A stretch of DNA of 64,000 bases, taken from positions 3,906,001 to 3,970,000 of the forward strand of contig NC_015312.1 of the NCBI RefSeq assembly GCF_000196675.2, read 5' to 3'. The notes under the pieces were generated by a model. That model was given only the letters and a program-made list of their open reading frames with translations. It had not been told where the DNA came from and ran no database searches. A program made the position numbers and the translations under genes. This document shows, piece by piece, positions 22,504-30,798 of this stretch; position 1 is the first letter of the stretch; each line of letters starts with the position of its first letter. This stretch comes from Pseudonocardia benzenivorans CB1190 (GTDB lineage Bacteria > Actinomycetota > Actinomycetes > Mycobacteriales > Pseudonocardiaceae).

Positions 22504-23172
22504 ATGCTGCTGCCGGAGGCCCGCGAGGCCGTCGTCGAGCACTGCCTGCGGATGCGCGCGGACGACCTCACCGTCGCGACGTCGGGCAACATCAGCGTCC
22601 GCGTCGGCGACCTGGTGGCCGTCACGCCCAGCGGCGTCCCCTACGACCGGCTCGACGCGGCCGCGGTGTGCGTCGTCGATCTCGACGGCCGCCCGGCCGA
22701 CCCGGACGCGACAGGGCCCGTCGTGCCGTCGAGCGAGCTGCCCATGCACCTCGCGGTCTACCGCGCCACCGACGCGGGCGCGGTCGTGCACACCCATCCG
22801 CTGTACGCGACGGCGGTGTCGGTGCTGCTCGACGAGCTCCCCGCGGTGCACTACATGGTCGCGGCGCTGGGCGGACCGGTGCGGGTCGCGCCGTACGCGA
22901 CGTACGGCACCGAGGCGCTGGCCCGGGCGAGCGTCGAGGCGCTGGCCGGGCGCAGCGCGGTGATCCTGCGCAACCACGGCGCGACCACCCACGGGCCCGA
23001 CCTCGCGACCGCCTACACCCGCAGCCTGTACCTGGAGTGGCTGTGCCGGTTGTGGCACCAGGCGAGCCTCGCGGGCACCCCGCGGCTCCTGCCGGCCGAC
23101 GAGCTGGACCGCGTCGCGGAACTGCTGCGCGGCTACGGCAGGCCCGCGGGCGGCGCCGTCACGACGAGCTGA
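22504..23172 (+). CDS. class II aldolase/adducin-family sugar-phosphate aldolase or epimerase
   Basis: A 222-residue zinc enzyme of the AraD/FucA family. The sequence contains TSGNISVRVGDLVAVTPSG near the N-terminus (quoted to show the GNIS and TPSG phosphate-binding signature), the zinc motif VVHTHPLYATA, and AVILRNHGATTHGPDL with a third zinc-ligand His region. ATG at 22504 follows GGGAGG. Family members cleave L-fuculose 1-phosphate or epimerise L-ribulose 5-phosphate. The divergent sugar kinase makes it part of a pentose or deoxyhexose route. The 3' end overlaps the PucR gene by 14 bp. Confidence 0.87.
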   Translation: MLLPEAREAVVEHCLRMRADDLTVATSGNISVRVGDLVAVTPSGVPYDRLDAAAVCVVDLDGRPADPDATGPVVPSSELPMHLAVYRATDAGAVVHTHPLYATAVSVLLDELPAVHYMVAALGGPVRVAPYATYGTEALARASVEALAGRSAVILRNHGATTHGPDLATAYTRSLYLEWLCRLWHQASLAGTPRLLPADELDRVAELLRGYGRPAGGAVTTS

Positions 23173-24382
23173 CCGCCAGCGGGTCGGACGCGGGCGTGCG
23201 CGCCTCCCCGAACGACAGCGCCAGCACCATCCGGGCCCGCACCTCGGGATCGTCGAGGTCGTCGCCGAACAGCTCGTGCAGCTTGGCGAGGCGGTAGCGG
23301 ACCGTCTGCGGGTGCACGTGCAGCTCCGCCGCGATCGCCTGCCGGTCGCCCATGTGCCGCAGCCAGGATCCGAGCGTCTCGACGAGCCGCTCCCGCGACG
23401 CCTGCGTCGTCCCCCGCAACGGGCCGAGGACCTGGTGGCGCAGCGCGTCGAGCAGCTTGGCGTCGCGGTGGACGATGATCGCGTCGAGGTGCTCGTCGGT
23501 GAAGACCGGGTCGTCGGTGAGGATGCCCTCGCGCTGCAACCGTGCGGCGATCTCGGCGATGTGCAGGCTGGCCGGCAGCCGGTCGGGCGGCACGGCCACC
23601 CCGACGACGGCACCCGCCCCGCGCAGGGTCAGCCCCAACCGCCGCCGCAGCCCGGGACGCGACGGGTCGGGCACGATCGCACCCAGCAGCGGCGGCCGGC
23701 TGAACACGAGGCACGACGCGTCCATCCGGGCCAGCGTGCGGTGCCCGACGGCGTTGTCGCGCTGGATGAGCACGACGCCCAGCTCGTCGGGGACGGTCCA
23801 GCCGGCGCGGGCGGCGGCGGCACGCACGGCCGCCTGGTCGGCCCGGTCGGAGAGCAGCAGCCCGACGAGCTCGTCGCGCAGCCGTTCGCGGGTCGCGGCC
23901 TCCTCCGACTGCTCGAGGACGTAGCCGCGCGCCGACGAGGACGACAGCTTGTCGACGAAGAAGAAGACGGCCTCGGCGAGCGAGGCCAGCGTCCGCGGTT
24001 CGACCCCCATCTCGACGGCCGCCGCGGAGACGTGGTGCCAGCACACCCGGGCGCCGACCTGGTAGGCGCCCAGCAGCGCCGAGAGGTCGCGACCCTCGCG
24101 CCACTGGATGCGCCCGATCTCCTCGAACAGCTCGGGGCCCACGCCGTCCTCGCTGCTCGGTGCCCCCGCCATGGTGACGAGCCTGCGCATCGCGGCGTCG
24201 GCCGCCACGGCCACCTCGACGTCGTGCTCGTCGAGGAAGGACGCGTAGTCCGGCCACTCCTCCCCCAGCGCTGCGCGCACCTCGGACAGCAGCGCCGGGA
24301 GGCGCTCGGCGAGCACCGGTAAGAGCGCCGTCAGGGACGGGTCCTGAACGTCCACACATCTTTTGTACGCCCCTCGGGGCAT
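23159..24382 (-). CDS. PucR/CdaR-family transcriptional regulator
   Basis: A 407-residue regulator. The C-terminal PucR-type helix-turn-helix is diagnostic: RERLVETLGSWLRHMGDRQA, then ELHVHPQTVRYRLAKLHELFGDDL. The middle is a degenerate GGDEF-like domain (LGVVLIQRDNAVGHRTLARMD) and the N-terminal 160 residues are helical (RsbT-like). ATG at 24382 (product starting MPRGAYKRC) was chosen; GTG at 24355 is possible. It is divergent from the hopanoid operon with about 100 bp between starts and converges with the aldolase. It might regulate hopanoid genes, but its usual targets are small-molecule catabolism. Confidence 0.85.
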   Translation of the reverse strand: MPRGAYKRCVDVQDPSLTALLPVLAERLPALLSEVRAALGEEWPDYASFLDEHDVEVAVAADAAMRRLVTMAGAPSSEDGVGPELFEEIGRIQWREGRDLSALLGAYQVGARVCWHHVSAAAVEMGVEPRTLASLAEAVFFFVDKLSSSSARGYVLEQSEEAATRERLRDELVGLLLSDRADQAAVRAAAARAGWTVPDELGVVLIQRDNAVGHRTLARMDASCLVFSRPPLLGAIVPDPSRPGLRRRLGLTLRGAGAVVGVAVPPDRLPASLHIAEIAARLQREGILTDDPVFTDEHLDAIIVHRDAKLLDALRHQVLGPLRGTTQASRERLVETLGSWLRHMGDRQAIAAELHVHPQTVRYRLAKLHELFGDDLDDPEVRARMVLALSFGEARTPASDPLAVSSS

Positions 24383-24481
24383 CCGACTCACCGGATTTAT
24401 CAGGATGTGACAACTCTGGCCGGGCAGAATTAACCGTTGGTGCGCAGAGATCGTCCGGCGCGAAGGAGCAGGATTTGCCCC
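24383..24481. promoter_or_regulatory. divergent promoter region of the PucR gene and the hopanoid operon
   Basis: A local AT-rich patch (about 24394-24435, including GATTTATCAGGATGTGACAA and AATTAACC) lies between the two starts. I see no clean -35/-10 pair with 16-18 nt spacing. Confidence 0.4.
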
Positions 24482-25465
24482 GTGGGAGGTCGGCGGGCGG
24501 GGGCACCGCCGGCGCCCGCGGCGGGGTCCGCGACCGAGGCCCGGCTGCGGGACGCCGAGCGGTCCGAGAACTTCCCGGTGGCACTGCGTGTGCTGCCGGC
24601 GCGGACGCGTGCACACCTGCGCGCGGTCTACGACGTCGTCCGCGCGATCGACGACATCGGCGACGGTGACGACGACCCCGGCCGCCGGGTCGGCACCCAC
24701 CCCGACCGCGCCGACCCCGACCGGACCGACACCAACCGGACCGCCACCAACCGGACCGACACCGAGCGGGCCGACCGGACCGCCCGGCTCCATGCTTTCT
24801 GCGCCGATCTGCGTCGGGTCTGGGACGGCCCGCCCGGCCCCGTCGATCCGGTGCTGCAGCGCCTCGTCCCGACCGTGCGCGCCTGCGGGCTGGCCCGGGA
24901 GCCCTTCGAGCGCCTGGTCGCCGCCAACCTGGCCGACCAGCACGTCACCCGCTACCGGACGTGGGACGACCTCCTCGGCTACTGCGTGCTGTCCGCGGAA
25001 CCCATCGGGCGCATGGTCCTGGCGGTGTTCGGCGCCGACGCCCCCGACGGGTCGCTCGTGCAGCGGCGCTCCGACCGGATCTGCACCGCGCTGCAGGTCC
25101 TGGAGCACTGCCAGGACGTCGCCGAGGACCTCGGCCGCGGGCGCGTCTACCTGCCGGCCGAGGACATGGCCGCGTTCGGCGTGACCGAGGCCGACCTCAC
25201 CGCCCCGCACACACCGACGACGGTGCGCGCGCTCGTCGCCCGCGAGACCGAACGCGCGAGCGCCCTGCTCGACGAGGGCGCCCCGCTGCTCGGGCAGCTG
25301 CACGGCTGGGCCCGGCTCGCCGTCGCCGGCTACCTCGCCGGGGGCCGTGGCGCCGCAGACGCGTTGCGCCGCAGCAGGTTCGACGTCCTCGCCGGCAGCC
25401 CGCGCACACGCAGGCGCGACGTCGCCCACCACCTGGTCCGCGAGCTAGCCCGGAGTGCCGTATGA
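24482..25465 (+). CDS. hpnC: squalene synthase subunit HpnC (hydroxysqualene synthase step)
   Basis: One of three enzymes (HpnC, HpnD, HpnE) that turn farnesyl diphosphate into squalene for hopanoids; HpnC converts presqualene diphosphate to hydroxysqualene. The 327-residue protein has the first Asp motif AIDDIGDGDDD and the second QDVAEDLGRGRVYLPAEDM. Between motif 1 and the catalytic core is a five-unit repeat insert (24698-24772) rich in Asp, Thr, Asn and Arg. Start is uncertain: GTG 24482 has AAGGAG 13 nt upstream, GTG 24437 has none. The stop overlaps hpnD as ATGA. First gene of the operon. Confidence 0.9.
   Translation: MGGRRAGAPPAPAAGSATEARLRDAERSENFPVALRVLPARTRAHLRAVYDVVRAIDDIGDGDDDPGRRVGTHPDRADPDRTDTNRTATNRTDTERADRTARLHAFCADLRRVWDGPPGPVDPVLQRLVPTVRACGLAREPFERLVAANLADQHVTRYRTWDDLLGYCVLSAEPIGRMVLAVFGADAPDGSLVQRRSDRICTALQVLEHCQDVAEDLGRGRVYLPAEDMAAFGVTEADLTAPHTPTTVRALVARETERASALLDEGAPLLGQLHGWARLAVAGYLAGGRGAADALRRSRFDVLAGSPRTRRRDVAHHLVRELARSAV
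24698..24772 (+). repeat. five 15-bp units inside hpnC
   Basis: Five in-frame 15-bp units encode HPDRA, DPDRT, DTNRT, ATNRT and DTERA. Only arginine is constant; the DNA is similar but not identical between units, so the array is older than that in the lipoprotein gene. Confidence 0.8.
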
Positions 25466-26394
25466 GCCGTCGCCCGTCCACCGCCCTCGAGCTCGCCTAC
25501 GCGCGCACCGAGGCCATCACGCGGGAGCAGGCGCGCAACTTCTACTACGGCATCCGGCTGCTGCCGCCCGCGAAGCGGTCCGCGCTGTGCGCCGTCTACG
25601 CGCTGGCCCGGCGCATCGACGACATCGGCGACGGCGATGCCGGTGGCGACCCCGGCACCGAGGCCAAGCTCGCCGCGCTGGGCCGGGTCCGCGAGTCGGT
25701 GCGGCGCGCCCGCGAGCAGGACCCCGACGCGAGCGACGCGGTGCTCGTCGCCGTCACCGACGCCGCGCGCCGCTACCCGATCCCGCTGGGCGCCTTCGAC
25801 GAGCTCGTCGACGGCGTCGAGGCCGACGTGCGGATGGACGACGTGCCGGGCGAGTCCGCGCCCTACGCGACGTTCGACGACATGGTCGGCTACTGCCGGC
25901 AGGTCGCGGGTTCGGTGGGCCGGCTGTGCCTGGGCATCTTCGGGTCGCGCCCCGACCCGCGGGCCCCCGGGTTCGCCGACGCGCTCGGCATCGCGCTGCA
26001 GCAGACGAACATCCTGCGCGACATCCGCGAGGACCTGCAGAACGGTCGCATCTACCTGCCGACCGAGGAGCTGGCCCGGTTCGACGTGGACCTGCGCCTC
26101 GACGAGCACGGCAACCTCGTCGACAAGACCGGCGGACTGGCCGAGCTGATCCGCTTCTCGGCCGCGCGGGCGCGCGAGTGGTACGCCGACGGGCTGCGGC
26201 TGGTACCGCTGCTCGACCGGCGCAGCGCCGCCTGCGCGACCGCGATGGCCGGCATCTACCGGCAGCTGCTCGACGACATCGCCGCCGACCCGCCGTCGGT
26301 CTACCACCAGCGCCGGTCGTTGTCGGGCCGCCAGAAGATCGGGGTCGCGGTCAAGGCGCTGGCCGGCCGCGCGCCGGGAGGTGCCGGGGCGTGA
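25462..26394 (+). CDS. hpnD: presqualene diphosphate synthase HpnD
   Basis: Condenses two farnesyl diphosphates to presqualene diphosphate. The 310-residue protein has all five squalene/phytoene synthase signatures: RNFYYGIRLLPPAKR, the first Asp motif DDIGD (residues 53-57), YCRQVAGSVGRLCLGIFG, and the second motif QTNILRDIREDLQNGRIYLP. ATG at 25462 overlaps the hpnC stop, and its own stop overlaps hpnE as GTGA, so translation of the three is coupled. Length and motifs are normal for HpnD. Confidence 0.93.
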   Translation: MSRRPSTALELAYARTEAITREQARNFYYGIRLLPPAKRSALCAVYALARRIDDIGDGDAGGDPGTEAKLAALGRVRESVRRAREQDPDASDAVLVAVTDAARRYPIPLGAFDELVDGVEADVRMDDVPGESAPYATFDDMVGYCRQVAGSVGRLCLGIFGSRPDPRAPGFADALGIALQQTNILRDIREDLQNGRIYLPTEELARFDVDLRLDEHGNLVDKTGGLAELIRFSAARAREWYADGLRLVPLLDRRSAACATAMAGIYRQLLDDIAADPPSVYHQRRSLSGRQKIGVAVKALAGRAPGGAGA

Positions 26395-27824
26395 GCGTGC
26401 ACGTGGCGGTCGTCGGCGGGGGGCTGGCGGGGATCACGGCCGCGTTGCGCTGCGCCGACGCCGGGGCGCGGGTCACGTTGCTGGAGTCGCGGGCGCGCCT
26501 CGGCGGGGTCGCGGGCTCCTTCCGGCGCGGCGAGCTCGACGTCGACACCGGCCAGCACGTCGTGCTGCGCTGCTGCACCTCCTACCTGGCGCTGCTCGAC
26601 CGGCTCGGGGTCACGGCCGACGTCGGTCTGCAGGACCGTCTCGACATCCCGGTGCTCGCGCCGGGTGCGGCTCCGTCGCGCCTGCGCCGCAGCGGGCTGC
26701 CCGCTCCCCTGCACCTCGGCGCGGCGCTGCTGCGCTACCGCCCGATGCCCGTCGCCGACCGGGTGCGGGTGCTGGGCGCGGCGCTCGCACTCGGCCGCGT
26801 CGACCCCACCGACCCGGCGGTCGACGCCCGGACGTTCGGCGACTGGCTGGCGGCGCACGGGCAGCGGCCGCGGGCCGTCGAGACGCTGTGGGACCTCGTC
26901 GGCATCGCGACGCTCAACGCCCGGGCCGACGAGGCCTCGCTCGCACTGGCCGCCACCGTGTTCCAGCTGGGCCTGCTGACCGACGCCGCGGCGGGCGACA
27001 TCGGCTGGGCCCGGGTGCCGCTGGGCCGCCTCCACGACGACGCCGCCCGCCGCGCACTGCGCGCCGCCGGCGTCGACGTCCGGACCTCGGCCCGGGTCCG
27101 GTCGCTCACCCCGGCCCCCGACGGCTGGCGGGTCGCCGTCACCCGCACCACCGCCCGAACCAGACGGGACACCCAAGCGCAGGCCGGGCCCGGCACCGCC
27201 GGACCCGCAGGAGAGGAGGAGATCGTGGCCGACCGGATCGTGTCCGCCGTGCCCCCCGCCGCCGCGACCCGGCTGCTGCCGGCCGGCGCCGTCGACCTGC
27301 CCGACGGCTGGGCCGGGCGGCTCGGCAGTTCCCCCATCGTCAACGTGCACGTCGTCTACGACCGGCGGGTGCTGCACCACGAGTTCGCCGCCGCCGTCGA
27401 CGGCCCGGTGCAGTGGGTGTTCGACCGGACGGCCTCGTCGGGCGCGGAGTCGGTGCATCCGCCGGGCGCGCAGTACCTGGCGGTGTCGCTGTCGGCGGCC
27501 GACGACCTGATCGGGCTGCCCGTCGCCGCGCTGCGCGACCGGATGCTCCCGGCGCTGGCCGCGGTGCTGCCCACCGCCGCCACGGCCCGGGTGCTCGACT
27601 TCTTCGTGACGCGCGAGCCGCACGCGACGTTCCGCGCCGCCCCCGGGCAGGCCGCGCTGCGTCCCGGGCCGGTGTCCGGGCTGGCGGGCCTCGCCCTGGC
27701 CGGCGCGTGGACCGCCACCGGGTGGCCCGCGACGATGGAGGGCGCGGTGCGCAGCGGTGACGCCGCGGCCGCCGCGGTCCTCGCCGACTCCGGTGCGACC
27801 GTCGCCGCGGGGGCGGCGGCATGA
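26391..27824 (+). CDS. hpnE: hydroxysqualene dehydroxylase HpnE
   Basis: FAD enzyme that reduces hydroxysqualene to squalene, completing the HpnCDE route. The 477-residue protein starts with the Rossmann motif VAVVGGGLAGITAALRCADAG followed by VTLLESRARLGGVAGSF, and ends with GLALAGAWTATGWPATMEGAVRSG, the usual amine-oxidase-like FAD motif. A polar, low-complexity insert (TRTTARTRRDTQAQAGPGTA, about residues 250-270) interrupts the substrate domain. GTG at 26391 lies behind GGGAGG; stop overlaps the next gene as ATGA. Confidence 0.92.
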   Translation: MSVHVAVVGGGLAGITAALRCADAGARVTLLESRARLGGVAGSFRRGELDVDTGQHVVLRCCTSYLALLDRLGVTADVGLQDRLDIPVLAPGAAPSRLRRSGLPAPLHLGAALLRYRPMPVADRVRVLGAALALGRVDPTDPAVDARTFGDWLAAHGQRPRAVETLWDLVGIATLNARADEASLALAATVFQLGLLTDAAAGDIGWARVPLGRLHDDAARRALRAAGVDVRTSARVRSLTPAPDGWRVAVTRTTARTRRDTQAQAGPGTAGPAGEEEIVADRIVSAVPPAAATRLLPAGAVDLPDGWAGRLGSSPIVNVHVVYDRRVLHHEFAAAVDGPVQWVFDRTASSGAESVHPPGAQYLAVSLSAADDLIGLPVAALRDRMLPALAAVLPTAATARVLDFFVTREPHATFRAAPGQAALRPGPVSGLAGLALAGAWTATGWPATMEGAVRSGDAAAAAVLADSGATVAAGAAA

Positions 27825-28891
27825 CCGCGACACTGGGCAGCCGGGCGGTGCCCGGGTCCCCGGACCACGGTGCCGGCCACCGGGAGGTGGCGACCGCGGT
27901 GCTGCGGCGCGGCCGCGACACCGTCACCCCGGCGCTGCAGGCCGCCGTCGACCGCCTCGACGACGCCAGCCGCACCCAGGCCCGCTACCACCTCGGCTGG
28001 ACCAAGCTCGACGGGTCACCCGGCGCGGGCGGCGGCAAGGCCGTCCGGCCCGCGCTCGCGCTGCTCTCGGCCGCCGCGGCCGGTGCCGGGGTCGAGGTGG
28101 GCGTACCGGGAGCGGTCGCCGTCGAGCTGGTGCACAACTTCTCGCTGCTGCACGACGACCTGATGGACGGCGACACCGAACGCCGGCACCGCACGACGGT
28201 GTGGGTGCAGTGGGGCGCGTCGTCGGCGATCCTGTGCGGCGACGCGATGCTGGCGCTCGCGCAGGAGGTGCTGCTCGAGGCGCCGTCGCCGCACGCGGCG
28301 CCGGCCGCCCGGCTGCTCGCCGTCACCACCCGGGAGCTGATCCGCGGCCAGGCCGAGGACCTCGCGTTCGAGTCGCGCGACGACGTCGGGGTCGACGAGT
28401 GCCTGTCGATGGCCGCGGGCAAGACGGGGTCGCTGCTCGCGGCGAGCGCGTCGATCGGCGCGGTGCTCGCGGGCGCCCCGGCCGCGCAGACCGAGGCGCT
28501 GCACACCTACGGCCACGAGGTCGGGATGGCGTTCCAGCTGGTCGACGACCTGCTCGGAATCTGGGGCGACCCGGGCGTCACCGGCAAGCCGGTGCTGTCG
28601 GACCTGCGGTCGCGCAAGAAGTCGCTGCCGGTCACCTACGCGATCCGCAACGGCGGGGACATCGGCCGCGAGCTCGGCGACTGGCTCGCCGCCGACGGCG
28701 ACCCGACCGACGACGAGCTGCACGCCGCGGCGCGGCTCGTCGAACAGGGCGGCGGCCGCGAGTGGGCCGCCGCCGAGGCCCGCCGCCGCCGCGACCGCGC
28801 ACTCGACGCCGTGACCGGCGCCGGGCTCCTCCCCGGCCCCACGGCCGAGCTCGTCGCCGTCGCACACCACCTCGTCGACAGGGAGTTCTGA
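27821..28891 (+). CDS. polyprenyl diphosphate synthase (probable FPP/GGPP synthase)
   Basis: Chain-elongating prenyltransferase that supplies farnesyl (or geranylgeranyl) diphosphate to the squalene enzymes. The 356-residue all-helical protein has the first Asp-rich motif DDLMD (residues 112-116) with LLHDD before it, and the second motif DDLLGIWGD (242-250); GGGKAVRPALALLSAAA is the IPP-binding lysine/arginine region. Two residues separate the key positions just before the first motif (VHNFSLLHDD), which suggests a short-chain product, but length cannot be fixed from sequence. Stop and the shc start overlap in TGATG. Confidence 0.92.
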   Translation: MTATLGSRAVPGSPDHGAGHREVATAVLRRGRDTVTPALQAAVDRLDDASRTQARYHLGWTKLDGSPGAGGGKAVRPALALLSAAAAGAGVEVGVPGAVAVELVHNFSLLHDDLMDGDTERRHRTTVWVQWGASSAILCGDAMLALAQEVLLEAPSPHAAPAARLLAVTTRELIRGQAEDLAFESRDDVGVDECLSMAAGKTGSLLAASASIGAVLAGAPAAQTEALHTYGHEVGMAFQLVDDLLGIWGDPGVTGKPVLSDLRSRKKSLPVTYAIRNGGDIGRELGDWLAADGDPTDDELHAAARLVEQGGGREWAAAEARRRRDRALDAVTGAGLLPGPTAELVAVAHHLVDREF

Positions 28892-30798
28892 TGACCCTCA
28901 CCGCGCCGGAGCTCCTCGCGACCCGCACGCCGCGGGCCGCGCTGGACGCCGCCGTCGCGTTCCTGCGCGCCGGCCGGCACCCCGACGGCTGGTGGCAGGG
29001 CGAGCTCGAGACGAACGTCACGATGGACGCCGAGGACCTGCTGCTGCGGGAGTTCCTCGGCATCCGCACCGAGACCGAGACCGCGGAGGCGGCCCGCTGG
29101 ATCCGCTCCCGTCAGCGCGCCGACGGCACCTGGGCGACGTTCCAGGACGGCCCGCCCGACCTGTCGACGACGGTCGAGGCCTGGGTCGCGCTGCGGCTCG
29201 CCGGCGACGACCCGGCGGCCGAGCACATGCGTCGCGCGCAGCACCACGTCCTCGCCCACGGCGGCCTGGAGCGCACCCGCGTCTTCACCCGCATCTGGCT
29301 GGCCCTGTTCGGTCTCTGGTCCTGGGACGAGCTCCCGGACATGCCACCCGAGCTGATCTTCCTGCCGAAGTGGTTCCCGCTCAACGTCTACGACTGGGCC
29401 TGCTGGGCGCGCCAGACCGTCGTCCCGCTGACCGTGGTCGCGACGCTGCGGCCCAGCCGCCCGCTCCCCTTCGGTGTCGACGAGCTGCGCACCGGCGCGG
29501 TGCCGCCCCCGCCCGCGCGGCCCTGGACGTGGGCCGGGGCGTTCCAGCGGCTCGACCGCGTGTTGCACGCGTACTCCCGGCGCCCGCTGCGCGGTCTGCG
29601 GAGGCTCGCCATGCGCCGCGCCGCGGAGTGGGTACTGGCCCGTCAGGAGGCCGACGGCTCGTGGGGCGGCATCCAGCCGCCGTGGGTGTACTCGCTGCTG
29701 GCCCTGCACCTGCTCGGCTACCCGCTCGACCACCCCGCCGTCGCCGCCGGCCTGCGCGGGCTCGACCGGTTCCTGGTCCGCGAGGACACCCCCGACGGCG
29801 TCGTGCGGCGGCTGGAGGCCTGCCAGTCCCCGGTGTGGGACACCTGCCTCGCGGTCACCGCGCTCCTCGACGCCGGCGTCCCCGCCGACGACCCCGACGT
29901 CCTCGCCGCCGCCGACTGGCTGCTCGCCGAGGAGGTCCGCGACGTCCGGGGCGACTGGGCCGTCCGCCGGCCGGACATTCCCACCGGCGGCTGGGCGTTC
30001 GAGTTCGACAACGACGGCTACCCCGACACCGACGACTCCGCGGAGGTCGTGCTCGCGCTGCGCCGCGTCGCCCATCCCGACCCGGCACGGCTGCGGGCCG
30101 CCGTCGACCGCGGTGTCGCGTGGACCGTCGGCATGCAGTCGAGCGACGGCGGCTGGGGCGCCTTCGACGCCGACAACACCCGGGAGCTGATCACCAAGCT
30201 GCCGTTCTGCGACTTCGGCGCCGTCATCGACCCGCCGTCGGCCGACGTCACCGCGCACGTCGTCGAGATGATGGCCGCGGAGGGCCTGGCCGGCACCGAC
30301 GCCTGCCGGCGCGGCGTCGACTGGCTGCTCGCCGCGCAGGAGCCCGACGGCTCCTGGTTCGGCCGCTGGGGCGCCAACCACGTCTACGGCACCGGCGGCG
30401 TCGTCCCCGCACTCGTCGCCGCCGGGGTGTCCCCCACGGCGCCGTCGATCCGCCGGGCCGTCGCCTGGCTGGAACGCCACCAGAACGACGACGGCGGCTG
30501 GGGCGAGGACCTGCGCTCCTACGACGACCCCGCGTGGATCGGGAAGGGCGCGTCGACACCGTCGCAGACGGCGTGGGCACTGCTCGCGCTGCTGGCCGCG
30601 GGCGAGCGGGACTCGGCCGCGACCGCCCGCGGCGTGCGGTACCTGGTCGACACCCAGCTCCCCGACGGGTCGTGGGAGGAGACGCTCTACACCGGCACCG
30701 GCTTCCCCGGCGCGTTCTACATCCGCTACCACCTCTACCGGATGGTCTTCCCGGTGTCGGCGCTCGGCCGCTACGTCCACGGCGAGGGCACCCGATGA
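28891..30798 (+). CDS. shc: squalene-hopene cyclase
   Basis: Membrane-associated terpene cyclase that folds squalene into hopene and hopanol. The 635-residue protein has the catalytic acid motif DTDD (residues 379-382), the substrate-folding KWFPLNVYDWACWARQTVVP segment, and several QW repeats, for example QEADGSWGGIQPPW, QSSDGGWGAFD, QEPDGSWFGRWG and QNDDGGWGED. The C-terminus GTGFPGAFYIRYHLYR is conserved in the family. It overlaps the polyprenyl synthase by 1 bp and the next gene by 4 bp. All key residues are present. Confidence 0.96.
   Translation: MTLTAPELLATRTPRAALDAAVAFLRAGRHPDGWWQGELETNVTMDAEDLLLREFLGIRTETETAEAARWIRSRQRADGTWATFQDGPPDLSTTVEAWVALRLAGDDPAAEHMRRAQHHVLAHGGLERTRVFTRIWLALFGLWSWDELPDMPPELIFLPKWFPLNVYDWACWARQTVVPLTVVATLRPSRPLPFGVDELRTGAVPPPPARPWTWAGAFQRLDRVLHAYSRRPLRGLRRLAMRRAAEWVLARQEADGSWGGIQPPWVYSLLALHLLGYPLDHPAVAAGLRGLDRFLVREDTPDGVVRRLEACQSPVWDTCLAVTALLDAGVPADDPDVLAAADWLLAEEVRDVRGDWAVRRPDIPTGGWAFEFDNDGYPDTDDSAEVVLALRRVAHPDPARLRAAVDRGVAWTVGMQSSDGGWGAFDADNTRELITKLPFCDFGAVIDPPSADVTAHVVEMMAAEGLAGTDACRRGVDWLLAAQEPDGSWFGRWGANHVYGTGGVVPALVAAGVSPTAPSIRRAVAWLERHQNDDGGWGEDLRSYDDPAWIGKGASTPSQTAWALLALLAAGERDSAATARGVRYLVDTQLPDGSWEETLYTGTGFPGAFYIRYHLYRMVFPVSALGRYVHGEGTR

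Noticed and set aside
24437..24481. Extended N-terminus of HpnC from GTG 24437
   Set aside because: The extra 15 residues are basic and unlike the family, and no ribosome site precedes that GTG; kept only as an alternative.
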